Source of the DNA: Nymphaea colorata
Taxonomy: Eukaryota > Streptophyta > Magnoliopsida > Nymphaeales > Nymphaeaceae
Direction: 5' to 3'
NCBI RefSeq assembly: GCF_008831285.2
Contig: NC_045140.1
Coordinates: forward strand, 27,112,131-27,176,130
Length of the DNA: 64,000 nucleotides
Shown here piece by piece: positions 38,216-49,523 of this stretch. Position 1 is the first letter of the stretch; every line of letters begins with the position of its first letter. A program made the position numbers and the translations under genes. A model generated the notes under the pieces. The model searched no databases, was not told where the DNA came from, and saw nothing but the letters and a program-made list of their open reading frames with translations.

Positions 38216-39001
38216 ATGGAGGGGAAGAAGCCCCAACATGACGTCCTCCAATCCGACTCTAGGCCCCGCGAGAAGAGGAAGAAGATGGGAGAATCGAGGA
38301 GGGACCTAACCGATCACCTGGAGGCGTACCTCGCCCGGAGGGACGGAGTCGACAAGCTCCTCAAGATCTCCAGGTACGCCGCCAAGCTCGCCCTTGCGTC
38401 CTCCCTCACTGCCGGCCGCCCTGACCTGCACCGACGGCTCAAGAGCTTCGACTCGAGCGTTGGTGTCAGCCGCAAGGCGTTCCGGCTCGGAAAGTTCGTC
38501 CAGGACCTCAACGCCCTGAAGCGGACCCGCTTGGATTCCGGGAAGGGTGTTCTCGGTCTTATTGCCTACGGCGGCGAGGGCGCCTACTACTTCGTCGAGC
38601 AGTTCGTCTGGCTCGCGAAGACGGGCTTGATCGACGGCCGCCGCGCCGCGGGGTTTCAGAGGGTCAGTGCCTGGGCGGAGCTCGTCGGGTATATCGGCAG
38701 CGTCGCGCTGAAGGTGCTGGATCTCAGGACGATCCTCGACGAGGCGGCGCGGTTGGGGACGACGGTGAAGACCCTGAGAGCGGATGGACGGGCAGTCGAG
38801 AACGAGGCAGGCGAGCTGCAGAAGTTGCAAGCAAAAGCTATGCTGAAGCAGCTTTCGATAGTTCAGGATATAGCTGACGCCCTCATGGCAATTGGCGATC
38901 TGCAGGACGGAAAGGGCTTCTTGTCGAACCCGATCGTCATCGCATCTGCTGGGCTTCTCTCTGCCCTCATTAGCACACACAAGAACTGGACGTCCTGCTG
39001 A
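38216..39001 (+). CDS. Peroxisomal membrane protein PEX11 (PEX11A/B-like)
   Basis: Peroxin of the PEX11 family, which sits in the peroxisomal membrane and drives elongation and proliferation of peroxisomes. The frame is a single uninterrupted exon of 261 codons ending Trp-Thr-Ser-Cys-stop. Family blocks are in order: DHLEAYLARRDGVDKLLKI, RYAAKLALASSL, DSSVGVSRKAFRLGKFVQDL, AYGGEGAYYFVEQFVWLAK, WAELVGYIGSVALKV, LSIVQDIADALMAIGDL, and a C-terminal hydrophobic segment with STHKNW. The C-terminus lacks the dilysine-type tail of PEX11C-E, which with the insertion-rich middle favours the PEX11A type; that subgroup call is inference. The first 30 residues are basic and variable, and a second ATG at residue 24 (MGESRRDL) could also serve. 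GC-rich codon use differs from the AT-rich neighbourhood. Confidence 0.94.
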   Translation: MEGKKPQHDVLQSDSRPREKRKKMGESRRDLTDHLEAYLARRDGVDKLLKISRYAAKLALASSLTAGRPDLHRRLKSFDSSVGVSRKAFRLGKFVQDLNALKRTRLDSGKGVLGLIAYGGEGAYYFVEQFVWLAKTGLIDGRRAAGFQRVSAWAELVGYIGSVALKVLDLRTILDEAARLGTTVKTLRADGRAVENEAGELQKLQAKAMLKQLSIVQDIADALMAIGDLQDGKGFLSNPIVIASAGLLSALISTHKNWTSC

Positions 39002-42000
39002 ATGGTCGACTTCGAGGTACCAAATAATTAGGGAAATAAAATCGAAAAGATGGGAAAGGAGGGAAGTAATATCCCTGTTTTGTTTTTCATTGTCTGTGCA
39101 AACTAGAGGATTGATTTGCCCAAATGATTATTGTGTGTAAATAAGACAACAATGATTCTCTTCGTTAATATGTCTTTCTGGTTTCTTCTCTGCAGCCTCA
39201 TATTGAGTCTACCATTGTTCTATCTATTGTTGCTTGAATCATGGTTTTGCATTATCAAGTTGTGATTCTCGCAAGATTGTGAAGTATTCATCCCCAATCT
39301 CCATTCAGCCGAAAAAAAGGAAAGGATTTTACGGTGTTACTTTGTGCTGTATTCGTGCGAACGCACTGTCTCTTTTGCAGCTTATTGTTCATTCGGGTGA
39401 CCTTTCGATCACTCGTTTTCGAGAATCAAGCGCATACGTTGACTCTATTGATGATATTCTGTCAGTAAGAGGTTACTTGTTGTTACTTCAGAAGCTTCTT
39501 CTTGTTCTAAGTTTCGTCAAGTGCGGATCTTTGGTCATTCACTGTCTCATGTTTTGTGCTTGCTACTGTTTTATCAGTCGAAAGCATCGTGTTCTTGGCT
39601 TCTCATCTAATTCCTTTTCGTAATCCTGTGGAGCTGGGCCTTCTCTCGAGCCAAAATTATGACACCAATTTCTTAATGAGGTTTTTAACTTTTTCCATTG
39701 CATGCATTTTTGTAGATGCCAATTTCTCGTCAAGTTCTTTAACTTCACTTATTGGAGGTATGTGTGTCTACCACGAGTAGCGTAATCTCACTGTGCAATT
39801 TCAGACACTTGTTATGTTAATTGGCTTGGCTTAGTCTTTGGGAAGACTTGTGACTTGGACAGCAAAGGGGAAATCTCTCTTCTAAAAGTGGCTCCCAAAG
39901 TGGTTTCTGATGGCGAAAAACATGCACAACCTTTACAGTGGTTTTTGTAGTGAGAAGAGCTTGTTCTTTATGCATCATGTGCAGGGGCGATTTTTTTCCC
40001 CACCCTGAACCATGTGGTCACCTAGATTCGAACTAGAAATTTTAGCAAGATCAAAGGGAAAATGTCACCTTTTAACTCTAATTTCTTGCCACAATAACAG
40101 ATGAAAGAATGCAAGATGGAGCAGTCAAGCAAGCTCCAAACGAGCTTCAAAGCAGAAATAATACACCATATAACACAGGAAAACATGAAACATTTTTTAT
40201 TTTTTATTTTGCAGTTTTCCTTCTCAATGGTCCGGGGCAACTTCATTGTCTTCCACGGTCTGTTCTGCTGTGCTTCAACCCTTTTTTACTGCTTTTTTTC
40301 TCCTCCATGTTTTATTGCTGGAAAAGTGTAAGGTTAAGGAAGTGGCTTTTCTTCCCGGGATTTTGTTGTTCCTTATATGTAGTTTATAGCACTTGCCAGA
40401 TGCTGTACCATTCATTTTATACTTACAGGGAACACTCACCGCATGTTCCGAGCAATCCTATAATATCTTGCACTTTACATAGATTTTTACCCTTTATCAG
40501 TTTCACAAGAAAAAGGAGTGTTTCATATGAATAGCGGCAGACCGCCGTGTCATCCATGAGGTGCAGCCTCCTAGTTGCTTTTCTGTTGTTCATTCTTGTT
40601 CTCATTGTCAAGTCTTGAACAAGAGCTTCTCAGATAACAGATGAACATGAACAAAAATAGTTTGTCGGCACGGCCACTTTGTCTGGAGTCGATTTTCGCG
40701 ATCCAGGTTGCTCGCAAATGTTATGTGACTTTGGGCATGAGAGGTAATTTAGATTCGACATGTTTCCTTGCCGGACCACATTTTTTAGAACCAAGTTCGA
40801 AAGCCTCTTGGGACCAATTTAGAATTATTAGCGGAAAATCTCAAAAACTTGGTTATTTATCTTTATCTTAGTTTGAAAATGAAGATCAAGAACACCATTG
40901 GCCCTTAGTATCTCATTCGATAACATGTCTACAATTTTACATAGGCAAATACTCGGTGACCCTTTTTCATTTTGGAAAAAAGAAATTAAAAACACGGAAA
41001 AAATTTTATAATAATGAGGACAACATTTAACTTTTTCATGTTGCTAAAGCTGCAGCTGAAATTTGCACCAGTTGCCAAACAATAACTTGCCGATCAAGTG
41101 TAGACTATTACCCGAAGTGATACTATTTTACTCTTCATTCAACAGAAAATGGCTATTTAAGTGAAATTTGAGACTAGGAACTTATTGTATTGATTTTCAG
41201 TTTCTTAAATCTTCAATGCTATAATCTTTGCATTCTGACTTCAATATACAAGGGTAATATAAATCATATAATATTGACTGTTATGGATTGTTGTGGTCAT
41301 ATTATGTAATACAACGCCTAGCGACTTTGATGACACAGCTCTTGCCAGAACTGCCAAGTATGTTCCTTCTCTCCATGACGTGATGCATTGACGGCCGTTC
41401 TTGCCGATATTATTTATAGTTAATTTGAGTTGAATCCATGACAAATTTATTTGATTTTGTGTATGATTTATAAACTTTGTTATTCTTAATTGAATTATTA
41501 TATTTATTTAATTTTTAAAAATAAATTTTAGAACTTTTGGCCATTAGATTCACAACATTTTATAGTGGTCTGGCCACTTGATACAGTTGACTATGTGGTA
41601 ACAAGATTCGACGCAGACCCGCTCCGGTTCCTTCAGTTCAGACGTTGCAAGCTCGTCGCGGGTCAAAAATGGAGGCGATCGACACACAGTCAACATGGGA
41701 TGTGGGCTCTTGTCTAAATCCAAAAACAAAGGCTGGCATAAATGGGTCGAATTTAATGAAGCCTTGGTCCAATGGACTAGGGGAACCAATACAATGGAGA
41801 ATGGATCCTCACCATTTATCTCTGGTCCATCTTTGATCCAAGTTTATGAATCCATATTTGACGGGAGTTCGCCTAGGCCGGGGATCCAACAATGGGCCAG
41901 ATGCATCATAAACATTTTTTTTTTCTATTTCAAGTGTTATTGGAGTAAATCCGAATCCAACTCCAGATCTACTTAGCTGGTCCGCACCTGAACCACTCTT

Positions 42001-42007
42001 AGCGTTA

Positions 42008-42533
42008 ACTTTAAGGGCGTTTGATGCTCCGACCTCAATCCGATTACAATAAACACAAACCAAATCCAATTACGGCTCCGACTACTTGAAATTTGGGTTC
42101 AAACTGAATGTGGATTACATATGAACCATTCATATCTCTAGACAAAAGCTGAATAGCAATCAAAGTGACCGGATAATCGTTATCATTGTCCAACATTAAT
42201 GTCGACCAACAGAAAGTAAGAAAGGAAAGGCAAATTTATTATAGTGTTTTGGTTATTATTTTTGTCTTTAAGAGGCTCTTTAGCATTATGAACAAGGTGC
42301 GAGTGTCATATGATTTTATCTTAAAATTGGAGTATATTAATCGAACACTTAAACACGTGTCTCATGAATCTACTTCATGAATCTACTCCAATTTTGAAGT
42401 AGGTTCATGAAACACGCTGTATGATATGAAGCTGTCCAAAAAATTATGGCAGATCCATAGTACTTAGTATATTTGAAGTAAATTAAGTAAATTCATGAAA
42501 GATGCACACAGTACTCATATTTCCAAACAACCC
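42008..42533. mobile_element. Candidate hAT-like MITE or foldback element
   Basis: The left end TTTAAGGGCGTTTGATGC and the reverse complement of the right end, CTAAAGGGTTGTTTGGAAA, are similar. Inside, CATGAATCTACTTCA near 42374 pairs with TGAAGTAGGTTCATG near 42396 with one mismatch. No target-site duplication was established, so this is tentative. Confidence 0.35.
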
Positions 42534-42842
42534 TTTAGAAGAACTCGGTTTGTCAAATCAGGATTTGAATTTCTAACTCATAGCAAGTTTGATTTAAAGG
42601 ATTTTTGGCTAGAGGGAAAAGAAAACCTTTGGTACGCTTTTGTTACCTGATTATGGATATTATTTTGTAGCACAACAAGCAAAGATAAGCTATAATCATT
42701 ATATATTTTCTGAAACAATAAGCCGTGTTCGTTTTATTTTTTTTTTTCCTTTAATTGAAGAAGAAAGAGAAATTGGCGATGTTGATGCCCTGGGTCCCAG
42801 ACGCCGGCGTTCGCATACGTTTTGCGCTGAGATCAAACTCCG

Positions 42843-42980
42843 TTGACGCGCGCTTGCAGACTGAGAATTGTTTGACCGGACCGAATTTGGGTCAGGCTGA
42901 CCCGGTCAGGCTCGGGCAGCACTTCTTTGTCCCTCTTCGGTCAAACTTGCTGCTCAACAAAGCACCCTCAAATTTTGACC
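42843..42980. promoter_or_regulatory. W-box cluster upstream of the VQ gene
   Basis: TTGACC at 42872-42877 and 42975-42980, its reverse complement GGTCAA at 42939-42944, and a TTGACG core at 42843-42848. TTGACC/T is the known WRKY-binding W-box. The cluster is about 550 bp upstream of the VQ start codon. Confidence 0.55.
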
Positions 42981-43407
42981 AAAACAATCAAGATACTTTG
43001 TCGCTGAGTAAAATTCCCTGTATGTCCAAGATCTCCTAAGCAAACTGCCGAGATGCCATTCCCTTTCTCAGGGCCGAATAACAGATTACCAAAATGTCTT
43101 TTGGCGCCAAAAACAAATTTCTCCTGATTTATTATTTTCTTTTATTTGTCTAATAATCGGTTTAATTTGGTTTTTTTTTTTCCAAAAAAGTTGAGATTGC
43201 CATAGTGCCGTCACCTGATTGTATTGGAAAGGAAATGGCAAACGCGTAATATCTTCAAATGAGGTGGCTCCTTTTATACAGAGCAGGTTCTTTCTGGAAG
43301 GAAGGGAGTGGCAGAAGTGAAATATTTTGAAGTTGAGCGGGCCTTTGTGAAGCAGCCAAATCCTTCCAAGAAGTGGGGGCAGCGCTCAGAGATCAAGCTC
43401 TCTACCC

Positions 43408-43415
43408 TATTTAAA
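43408..43415 (+). promoter_or_regulatory. TATA box of the VQ gene
   Basis: TATTTAAA lies 110 bp upstream of the ATG at 43525. It implies a transcription start near 43440 and a leader of about 85 nt. Confidence 0.6.
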
Positions 43416-43524
43416 GGCTGACGGCCACCACATAGGAACCATATCAACTTCCCTCCTTTGAGACAGACGTCAGCGATCTCTGCCCTACGCTTCTCTCTCG
43501 TCCACTCACTCTGCGTTGACGGTC

Positions 43525-43851
43525 ATGGCCACGAGAGGAAAGAAGCCTCTGGTGAGAGTCATCCTCACCGAGTTCGTGCAGACAGATCCCCAGAATTTCA
43601 AGGCAATCGTTCAGAATCTGACCGGAAAAGATGCGCCGGTTAACGGCAGCTCAACGAAGAGGCCGGCGGCAAACAGAGGGAGAGTAACGGAGTTCCATGA
43701 GGAAGAGTTGAACTTGATGAGGGCAAATGAAGACTGCCTCAATGGTGTTGGTCCGGTGAAGATGGAGAATTGGACGGTGGACGACTTTAGGTGGCTCCTG
43801 GAGCTGCCATCGTTGGACGACCAGGCACCGTGGGCCCAGATGAGACCTTAA
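43525..43851 (+). CDS. Small VQ-motif protein (108 aa)
   Basis: VQ proteins are small plant nuclear cofactors that bind WRKY transcription factors through the motif FxxxVQxxTG. Here it is FKAIVQNLTG at residues 25-34, preceded by VRVILTEFVQTDPQN. The frame is intronless, as is usual in the family. The start is the ATG at 43525 (MATRGKKPLVRV), since the open frame before it has no ATG. The C-terminal half is acidic and contains ENWTVDDFRWLLELPSLDD, which I do not recognise as a named domain. A TATA box and a W-box cluster lie upstream. Family assignment is firm; the exact orthologue is not known. Confidence 0.93.
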   Translation: MATRGKKPLVRVILTEFVQTDPQNFKAIVQNLTGKDAPVNGSSTKRPAANRGRVTEFHEEELNLMRANEDCLNGVGPVKMENWTVDDFRWLLELPSLDDQAPWAQMRP

Positions 43852-46142
43852 CCGTCGGCGGCGGCGGCCTTCGACTTGTTATCATTCTTTCTGTAGAATT
43901 TTTGCGCCGTCGCTCCTTTTGCAGGATGCAGCATTTGTAAACGGTTGACCCATATCCAGGTTACTATACCGTGATTTGAAATAGTTGGATCTCACATGGA
44001 TCTTGGATCTGTTTTTTTTTTCTTAAGCTAAATTTGAATCCGACATGCATAAGATTTGATCTATTATAGAACATTGAGCCCAGTTGCAGAGATGCATGTC
44101 AAATTCAAAGGTAACTAATGGTCCAGCTCTTATTTTCGTTTATTAGATCAGAGTGTGGACCTGGATTCGGGTCAATAACTTCACAAACAAATACCAGTTT
44201 TTCGTTACTACAATATTTGGCACCATGTGGTAAGATATTCAGGCAATTTAGCTCATGAACAATACTAATACATTGATTAAAATGATCAAACTTCATTTCA
44301 CAAACATATTTATGGAATTGCATGTAGAAAAGAAAATATTCAGTTACCAGCCTCTTCTACTAACTTTGGTAAAACTTATTCAGGTATAAGTTTGATTGTC
44401 TAGCTAGCAGAAACAAAAATTCTCATTGAAGGATACCTTGACCTTGATTATATCTGTATAAGACAAGAGGTTTTCAACGTGGTGACACAATAAAGAATTG
44501 TATCGACCATATTAGGTTATTCAATTTATATTACTTATATGTTCAAATATGGATTTAGATTTTTAAGATGAGATATTTCAATTGCTGTGTCTGATCACAT
44601 TTATCTTCTCGCTATCAAACGTCATGCAATTAGAAGTCACATGAAAACGTGGCTTGTACAGATGGCGACAGCCATGAGATTCGAACCGTGCTGCCGCGGT
44701 GGTATGCCTGGATTGAATTAGTAGTCAGTTTCTCATGACTGGTGAATTTGGATGCATTGCTGAGTTGCAGAGCTAATACTCGTCCAGAGGTTGGAATTTT
44801 ATGGGGGAGTGTGCTCAAAATGGACGACACGGAACCCCTCTCTCGAATCAGTCCTCTTCGTCTACCATTCTTCGTCGCTACGCCTGGCTTTCGCTCCGGC
44901 CTGCCTGTTGAACCTCTCTTGTCAGCAGCAAATTAAACCAGGCCATAAGGGTGCAGAAGAAAGTGGACCCATCCAGCTTCTTGGCTCATTGCGTAATTTG
45001 GCCTTTTACTCCATCTGCATCCCTGGTGGCTCATGCGCCCGTGCTCCACGTGAAGCTCCCTGCAAATTAACTATTCATTGGAGTTCCATCTGCTGGAATC
45101 CGACGTTGGCCTGACCAAATTCCCTCTCCCTCTTTCTCTCACAGAGTTTTGTTAATTCCAGTTTCTGAGGCTTTCTGCACACTACTTTTGACATTTTTAA
45201 ACAGAACAGCGCATGTTTATCATATTTTATAAATAAATAAACATGTTTATGTTTATGCAGCTTTTGAAATGGAAGAAAACTCACTGGTGTCCCTCTCTCG
45301 CCCATTAGGAAAGTTTTCAAACCGCAGAGGTCCTTTAGAGAGAACAATTAATGCCGCTCTTGTTGCCTAAAACCATGCGTCTGAAAGTGGGAAAGGTTCA
45401 GTTTAGAAAAATCGAAATCTTTGTGAGAATTTTATTCAGGTCTTAAATCGGGTACCAGAATGAAGCTCATGAATCTATGTCCAGTTTGGTCTAATTAGGA
45501 TATGCCAACCAAGTTAGACGATCACATTTTGCTAAGTGCATGGCAAAGTTACGTATGTTTTCTAGGCCATTGGTTATAGAGCTTTCACTTTTACCTTTTT
45601 TTCTATTTCCCTTTCTTTTACCCAAGTTCCAAATATCCTGCAGATATTCTGCCTTTGTTTTGCATCATGAAAAGACGGAAGACGTTGCATGCAAATAGAG
45701 AAACAACAGAAAGATTCGTAAAGTCATAAAGAACATGAAACGTTCTAAGTGAATAGCGTGAATCAGGTATTCTAGTGGTCCATGCCGCCTTCTGCCAGTT
45801 CTCTGCAAACCACACATTACAGACCTTTCTTCCCCGAATCGAAAATGACGCTGAAAGGCTACGCAGACCATACAAAGATAAGTACCCCGTCACTACTCTC
45901 TCCCTTAACCCCTACCAACATGTTAGATTACATGATATTTGTACATGAAGCAGCGGTAAGTGGATGCTTATAGTAGATGATATGCATTGATCTCGCATTA
46001 GCAGAGGCCTTAGAAAACCGCAAAGCTTTCGAACTTACATGCATCAGGACTCGAGAGATGATGAAACAAGAGAGAAAAATGGTGTTATTGTTAGATGATC
46101 AAAATCCGTCACCGGTTCCGTTGGCAGATTTCTTCTTGAACG
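43852..46142. other. Intergenic between VQ and EPFL genes (3' ends convergent)
   Basis: Nothing is supported as a gene. Frames at 44791-45114 and 45618-45893 show no similarity. This interval should hold the 3' UTRs of both flanking genes. Confidence 0.5.
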
Positions 46143-46738
46143 TCAAGGATTATAGATGAAGTCTCCACATTTGCACTTCCAGCTCATGGGTTTGTAGTTG
46201 GATGTGTCGCTGATTATTGAACTTATGGATGCGACCACCGTACGCTGCTTCCCATTCTTGAACTGGGGACTGGTAGGAACCTGTATTGCTTCACAGTGAG
46301 CGCAAGAAGCACACCTTCTCTGGCATCTTGGGGGCCTTGAACCGATCATTGCTTTCACTCCTCTTCCATAGACAATCTTGCTTGTTTCGTCAGCAGAACC
46401 CCCCTGTGGAATCATTACCTGTTGGTGAATGAGGTTAGCTGATGAAGAGGGAAAAGAAACTCATGAGAGAAACAGGAGGGGAAAAAATGATTTTCAATGT
46501 AAAAGCGCTTGCAGTAAGCTTTACAACTCACCTTCGAAGACTCGAGCAATTTGGGTACTGCTCTACCTGAATGAAGGAGAAAGAAAAGCAGCAACCATGT
46601 TAGGAGAGGAAAACGAATGGGGAAGCGGCGGATGTTGGATAGACTCGGCTCACCTTCAACGGATTGCTTCGACTGGAAGAGACCAGTGGCAAGAACGAGA
46701 GCCAGAACAATGCAACAACGCCAACGTCCTCTGCCCAT
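46143..46738 (-). CDS. EPF-like secreted cysteine-rich peptide (EPFL1/EPFL2 type)
   Basis: Secreted peptide of the EPIDERMAL PATTERNING FACTOR-like family, whose members act in the apoplast on ERECTA-family receptor kinases in stomatal and organ patterning. Three exons (minus): 46654-46738, 46532-46566, 46143-46418; phases 1 and 0 agree, giving 131 residues. Residues 1 to about 28 form a signal peptide (basic MGRGRWR, then a hydrophobic core ending near GLFQS). The mature region has six cysteines: C72, C76, C79 and C82 in SRPPRCQRRCASCAHCEAIQ, then C122 and C124 in MSWKCKCGDFIYNP. SRPPxC, CEAIQVP and NYKPMSWKCKCG are typical of this subgroup. The loop between the Cys clusters is long and Ser/Thr-rich. 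The EPFL1/2 assignment rests on memory of motifs. A TATA box lies 54 bp upstream of the start. Confidence 0.93.
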
Positions 46739-49477
46739 GAGTGGGAAAAGCAAGAACTAGGAGCTTAGTTGTTGTCTCTAGCTGTTCAATCTTTTATATT
46801 AAACTAGGCAACAACAGAAGGAAGGAAAAATGTAGACTCAAAAAGGCAAAGGCAGCCTTTGGAAGAGGCCTGCCTGCAGGACGAGAAAGTTGCAGAATGC
46901 CACCTTAACCAATAACCGCAGTATACTGCTGCCTCTGCCTGCTCTGTTGATGGAACAAGCTTGATATCTGATGAATACTCACGAAATCTCAACAGTTTCT
47001 GCATCGGGCCATGAGCCTAAAAATAGGTTAGGAAGTTCGGGAGCATCTGATGGAACGGAAACCCCCAAGAGGGAAAAAAAGATTGAAAACTACAGGATGA
47101 TGCGTTGATAGCGTAGATGGAAATGTGATATAACAACACATTCTCGCGGTGAATGACCCTTAACCACAAAGTTAACGGCTGGGTTCAACTTTCAAGAAGA
47201 GACATGAAATCACAGCTGGGTTTTCCTTGGCGTGTGCTTCTTTTTCCTTGGCTGACCAAACCCAATCAGACACGCCACCCCCCTCCCTCTCTATAGAGAA
47301 TCTCTCAGAATGTACTCGCAGATATTACAAAATTTCAAAAGCATGTATTGATTGATAAATCAAAGACCCTGGATGTCATTTTCTGCGTCCAAATTCCAAA
47401 CATCCCCATTTGTTCTCTGGCTTGGCCTCTGAAGCGTCGATATCTGCTGCTGCCACTTACTAGTCACTAACCCAAAAGGGAAACAGGCTTAAACGCCACT
47501 CTGTAATCTTGTCATCCAAACCGTTAGATACAATAGCTGCTGTAGGCAATTGCCCACACGAATTTGTATTATTTTTATATATAAACTTCATTAAATTTCA
47601 TTTTTTCGCATATAACTGCCCTTTAAAATTTGAAATTTAATGTGGCACTGCCACCTTAGCCAGAAATTTCTGGTTCCGGCCACTGAAATGTAACGGGGAG
47701 ATTCACTGGTTCGGGATTAAGAGATCGCCGTGTCGCTCTAAGTCATCTTTACTGTACATTAATGGCGGGGCCAGTCGTCGATTCGTTCTGGTGGTGATAA
47801 TGATGGTAGAGAGATTTCCGACTTTCTGTCATTTTTTCTGCATCGTCCTGTCTTACGTCAAGAATGTCGTAGACGGGGTGGATGGCTGTGAGCAGAGAGC
47901 CCACCCGCAGAGCGCAGAGATCTACGAGATTTGGCGATTTGTGGAAAGGAAATCATGGCATTCTTCGCGTCGCGGACACCGAAAATCGAAGAACGAGCAG
48001 ATTGGTAAGCGTGATTTATTGCGTGATGAAAATAACGTAGGATTATCGAATAAAAAGGAGCTGCCATTCAACTTTGGGAAGAGAGATTTTGTAGTCCTCA
48101 TGATGGAGCTGCTGCAACAGGAAAAACGGAACTCATTAATGTGAGGAGCAAAGGAGGGAGATCAGATGTTGATTTCTTTTGAAGACTGAGTTATGAAAAC
48201 ACTGAGAACAGCAAAAAAAAGTGTTATTAACTTGTGTAAGATTAAAAGTTCACAAGGATTCAATTGCTAAAAAAGTATAAAACTGACAGTGAAGCCATCA
48301 CCTGCAGAAATGTGCATTGCAGGCGCGCATCTCCGCATACATGATACATGATTAGATAATGTTCGTCGTCTTCTTCTTCTTCTTTCTTTCTTCTTTTGAG
48401 CATGTGCTGTACGTTTTTTTTTTTAATTCTTTACTCTATCTTTTTATACTTAGTTTTCGTCTTACTTTGTTTTTCTTCGACCGATAGTCAAATCTTGTAG
48501 GGAGTTTTTTTTTTCTTCTAATTTGGTTGTGAACATTTTACTTTTACATGTTCAATCCATGGCAGAGGGAGAGGAATTTTAATCTGTGTGTTCTTCCAAT
48601 TGAACATGTTTTTCTAGCATGTCAGACGAGAATGTTTGCTTTTTATTCGTTCTTATTTTTTGTTTTTGATTTTTCTTCATTTTAGCTACTTTTTCTTGTT
48701 TTTTCTTTCATTCTGTTTGTCACAACTTGTTTAAAAACGTCAACTTTTAACCAAGTTGGTTCGTTTCCGATCTATGCCAATGACCGACCTGCTCCTGTAA
48801 AAATTTTGAACAAGTGAAAATGATTTCGAACGGGAATTTGATTGGGAAATACATCATGCAAAAGGTGCATGTGTGATTCAACTTGCTTTCACTTAATGTA
48901 CTAATGTTCATTTGACTGACCGTATTTCAATTAAAGGCATGCAAAAATATCCGAACAAGCTTTAGTTTTGAATAAAAACAATAATACTTTTCTTGATGTT
49001 GATCACTATGCAAAATTTACTGGTCAGTGCTCACTTCAAGTACTTCTTATTAATGTAGAGTTTCTCCTTAAAAGGAAAATAAAATAAGAAAAAAATAAAA
49101 AAATTGGAAGGACCAGCAGTCCTGTTTTTAGTGCCATTGCTTTACCCTTTTTTCCGCCAAGTTCAGACCCCATAGTTTTAGATCCGAGGTCTAAGGTTTT
49201 AAGTTCGATTCTCATTCTGAACCTAATTTATTAAAGGTTTTAAATTCGATTCTATATGACCGTCGTCATATAAAGTGGAAGTTTCCACCACGTTTTAATT
49301 CTTAAAATATTTATTTTTAGATAAAAGATGAGTCCCAAGTAATGGATCCGGTTACACCTCTCAAGTATCAACCACCAGGTCCGAACGTGGGTTCGGGCAT
49401 CCTAGTGGGTTAAGGCGCATAGGCAAGTCTCTTGAGTCGAGGAGAGGGAGAGGGAGAGGGAGAGCGGGAGGGTTGAG
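46739..49477. other. Intergenic region between divergent EPFL and FANCL genes
   Basis: About 2.8 kb without a supported gene. It includes the EPFL promoter (46792-46798), a repeat-end-like fragment near 47530-47686, pyrimidine-rich stretches at 48360-48720, and a GAGAGG-rich run at 49439-49464 before FANCL. The frame at 47791-48144 shows no similarity. Confidence 0.5.
46792..46798 (-). promoter_or_regulatory. TATA box of the EPFL gene
   Basis: TATAAAA on the minus strand, 54 bp upstream of the ATG at 46738. It implies a short leader of roughly 25-30 nt. Confidence 0.65.
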
Positions 49478-49489
49478 TTTTGGCGCCAA
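49478..49489. promoter_or_regulatory. E2F-type palindromic site before FANCL
   Basis: TTTTGGCGCCAA contains TTTGGCGC, which fits the E2F consensus TTTSSCGC, in a near-perfect palindrome 35 bp upstream of the FANCL ATG. E2F control of DNA-repair genes is well known; binding here is inference. Confidence 0.5.
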
Positions 49490-49523
49490 GGAAGGTCGGC
49501 GGGATTTCGTTCGTCGCTCGCCG

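Larger units (their letters stand above)
39002..43407. other. Intergenic between PEX11 and the VQ gene
   Basis: The proximal part is probably PEX11 3' UTR. I found no supported gene. The region contains a candidate foldback/MITE at about 42008-42533, a W-box cluster at 42843-42980 and a 14-bp E2F-like palindrome at 43099-43112. The frames at 39234-39623 and 40109-40534 have no similarity. Confidence 0.5.

Noticed and set aside
38306-38980. 224-codon minus-strand frame opposite PEX11
   Set aside because: Antisense shadow of the GC-rich PEX11 coding exon.
44640-44710. GGTTCGAATCT on the minus strand, resembling a tRNA B box
   Set aside because: No A box, acceptor stem or cloverleaf can be drawn around it.
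47791-48144. 117-codon open frame between EPFL and FANCL
   Set aside because: No similarity to known families and no supporting signals.
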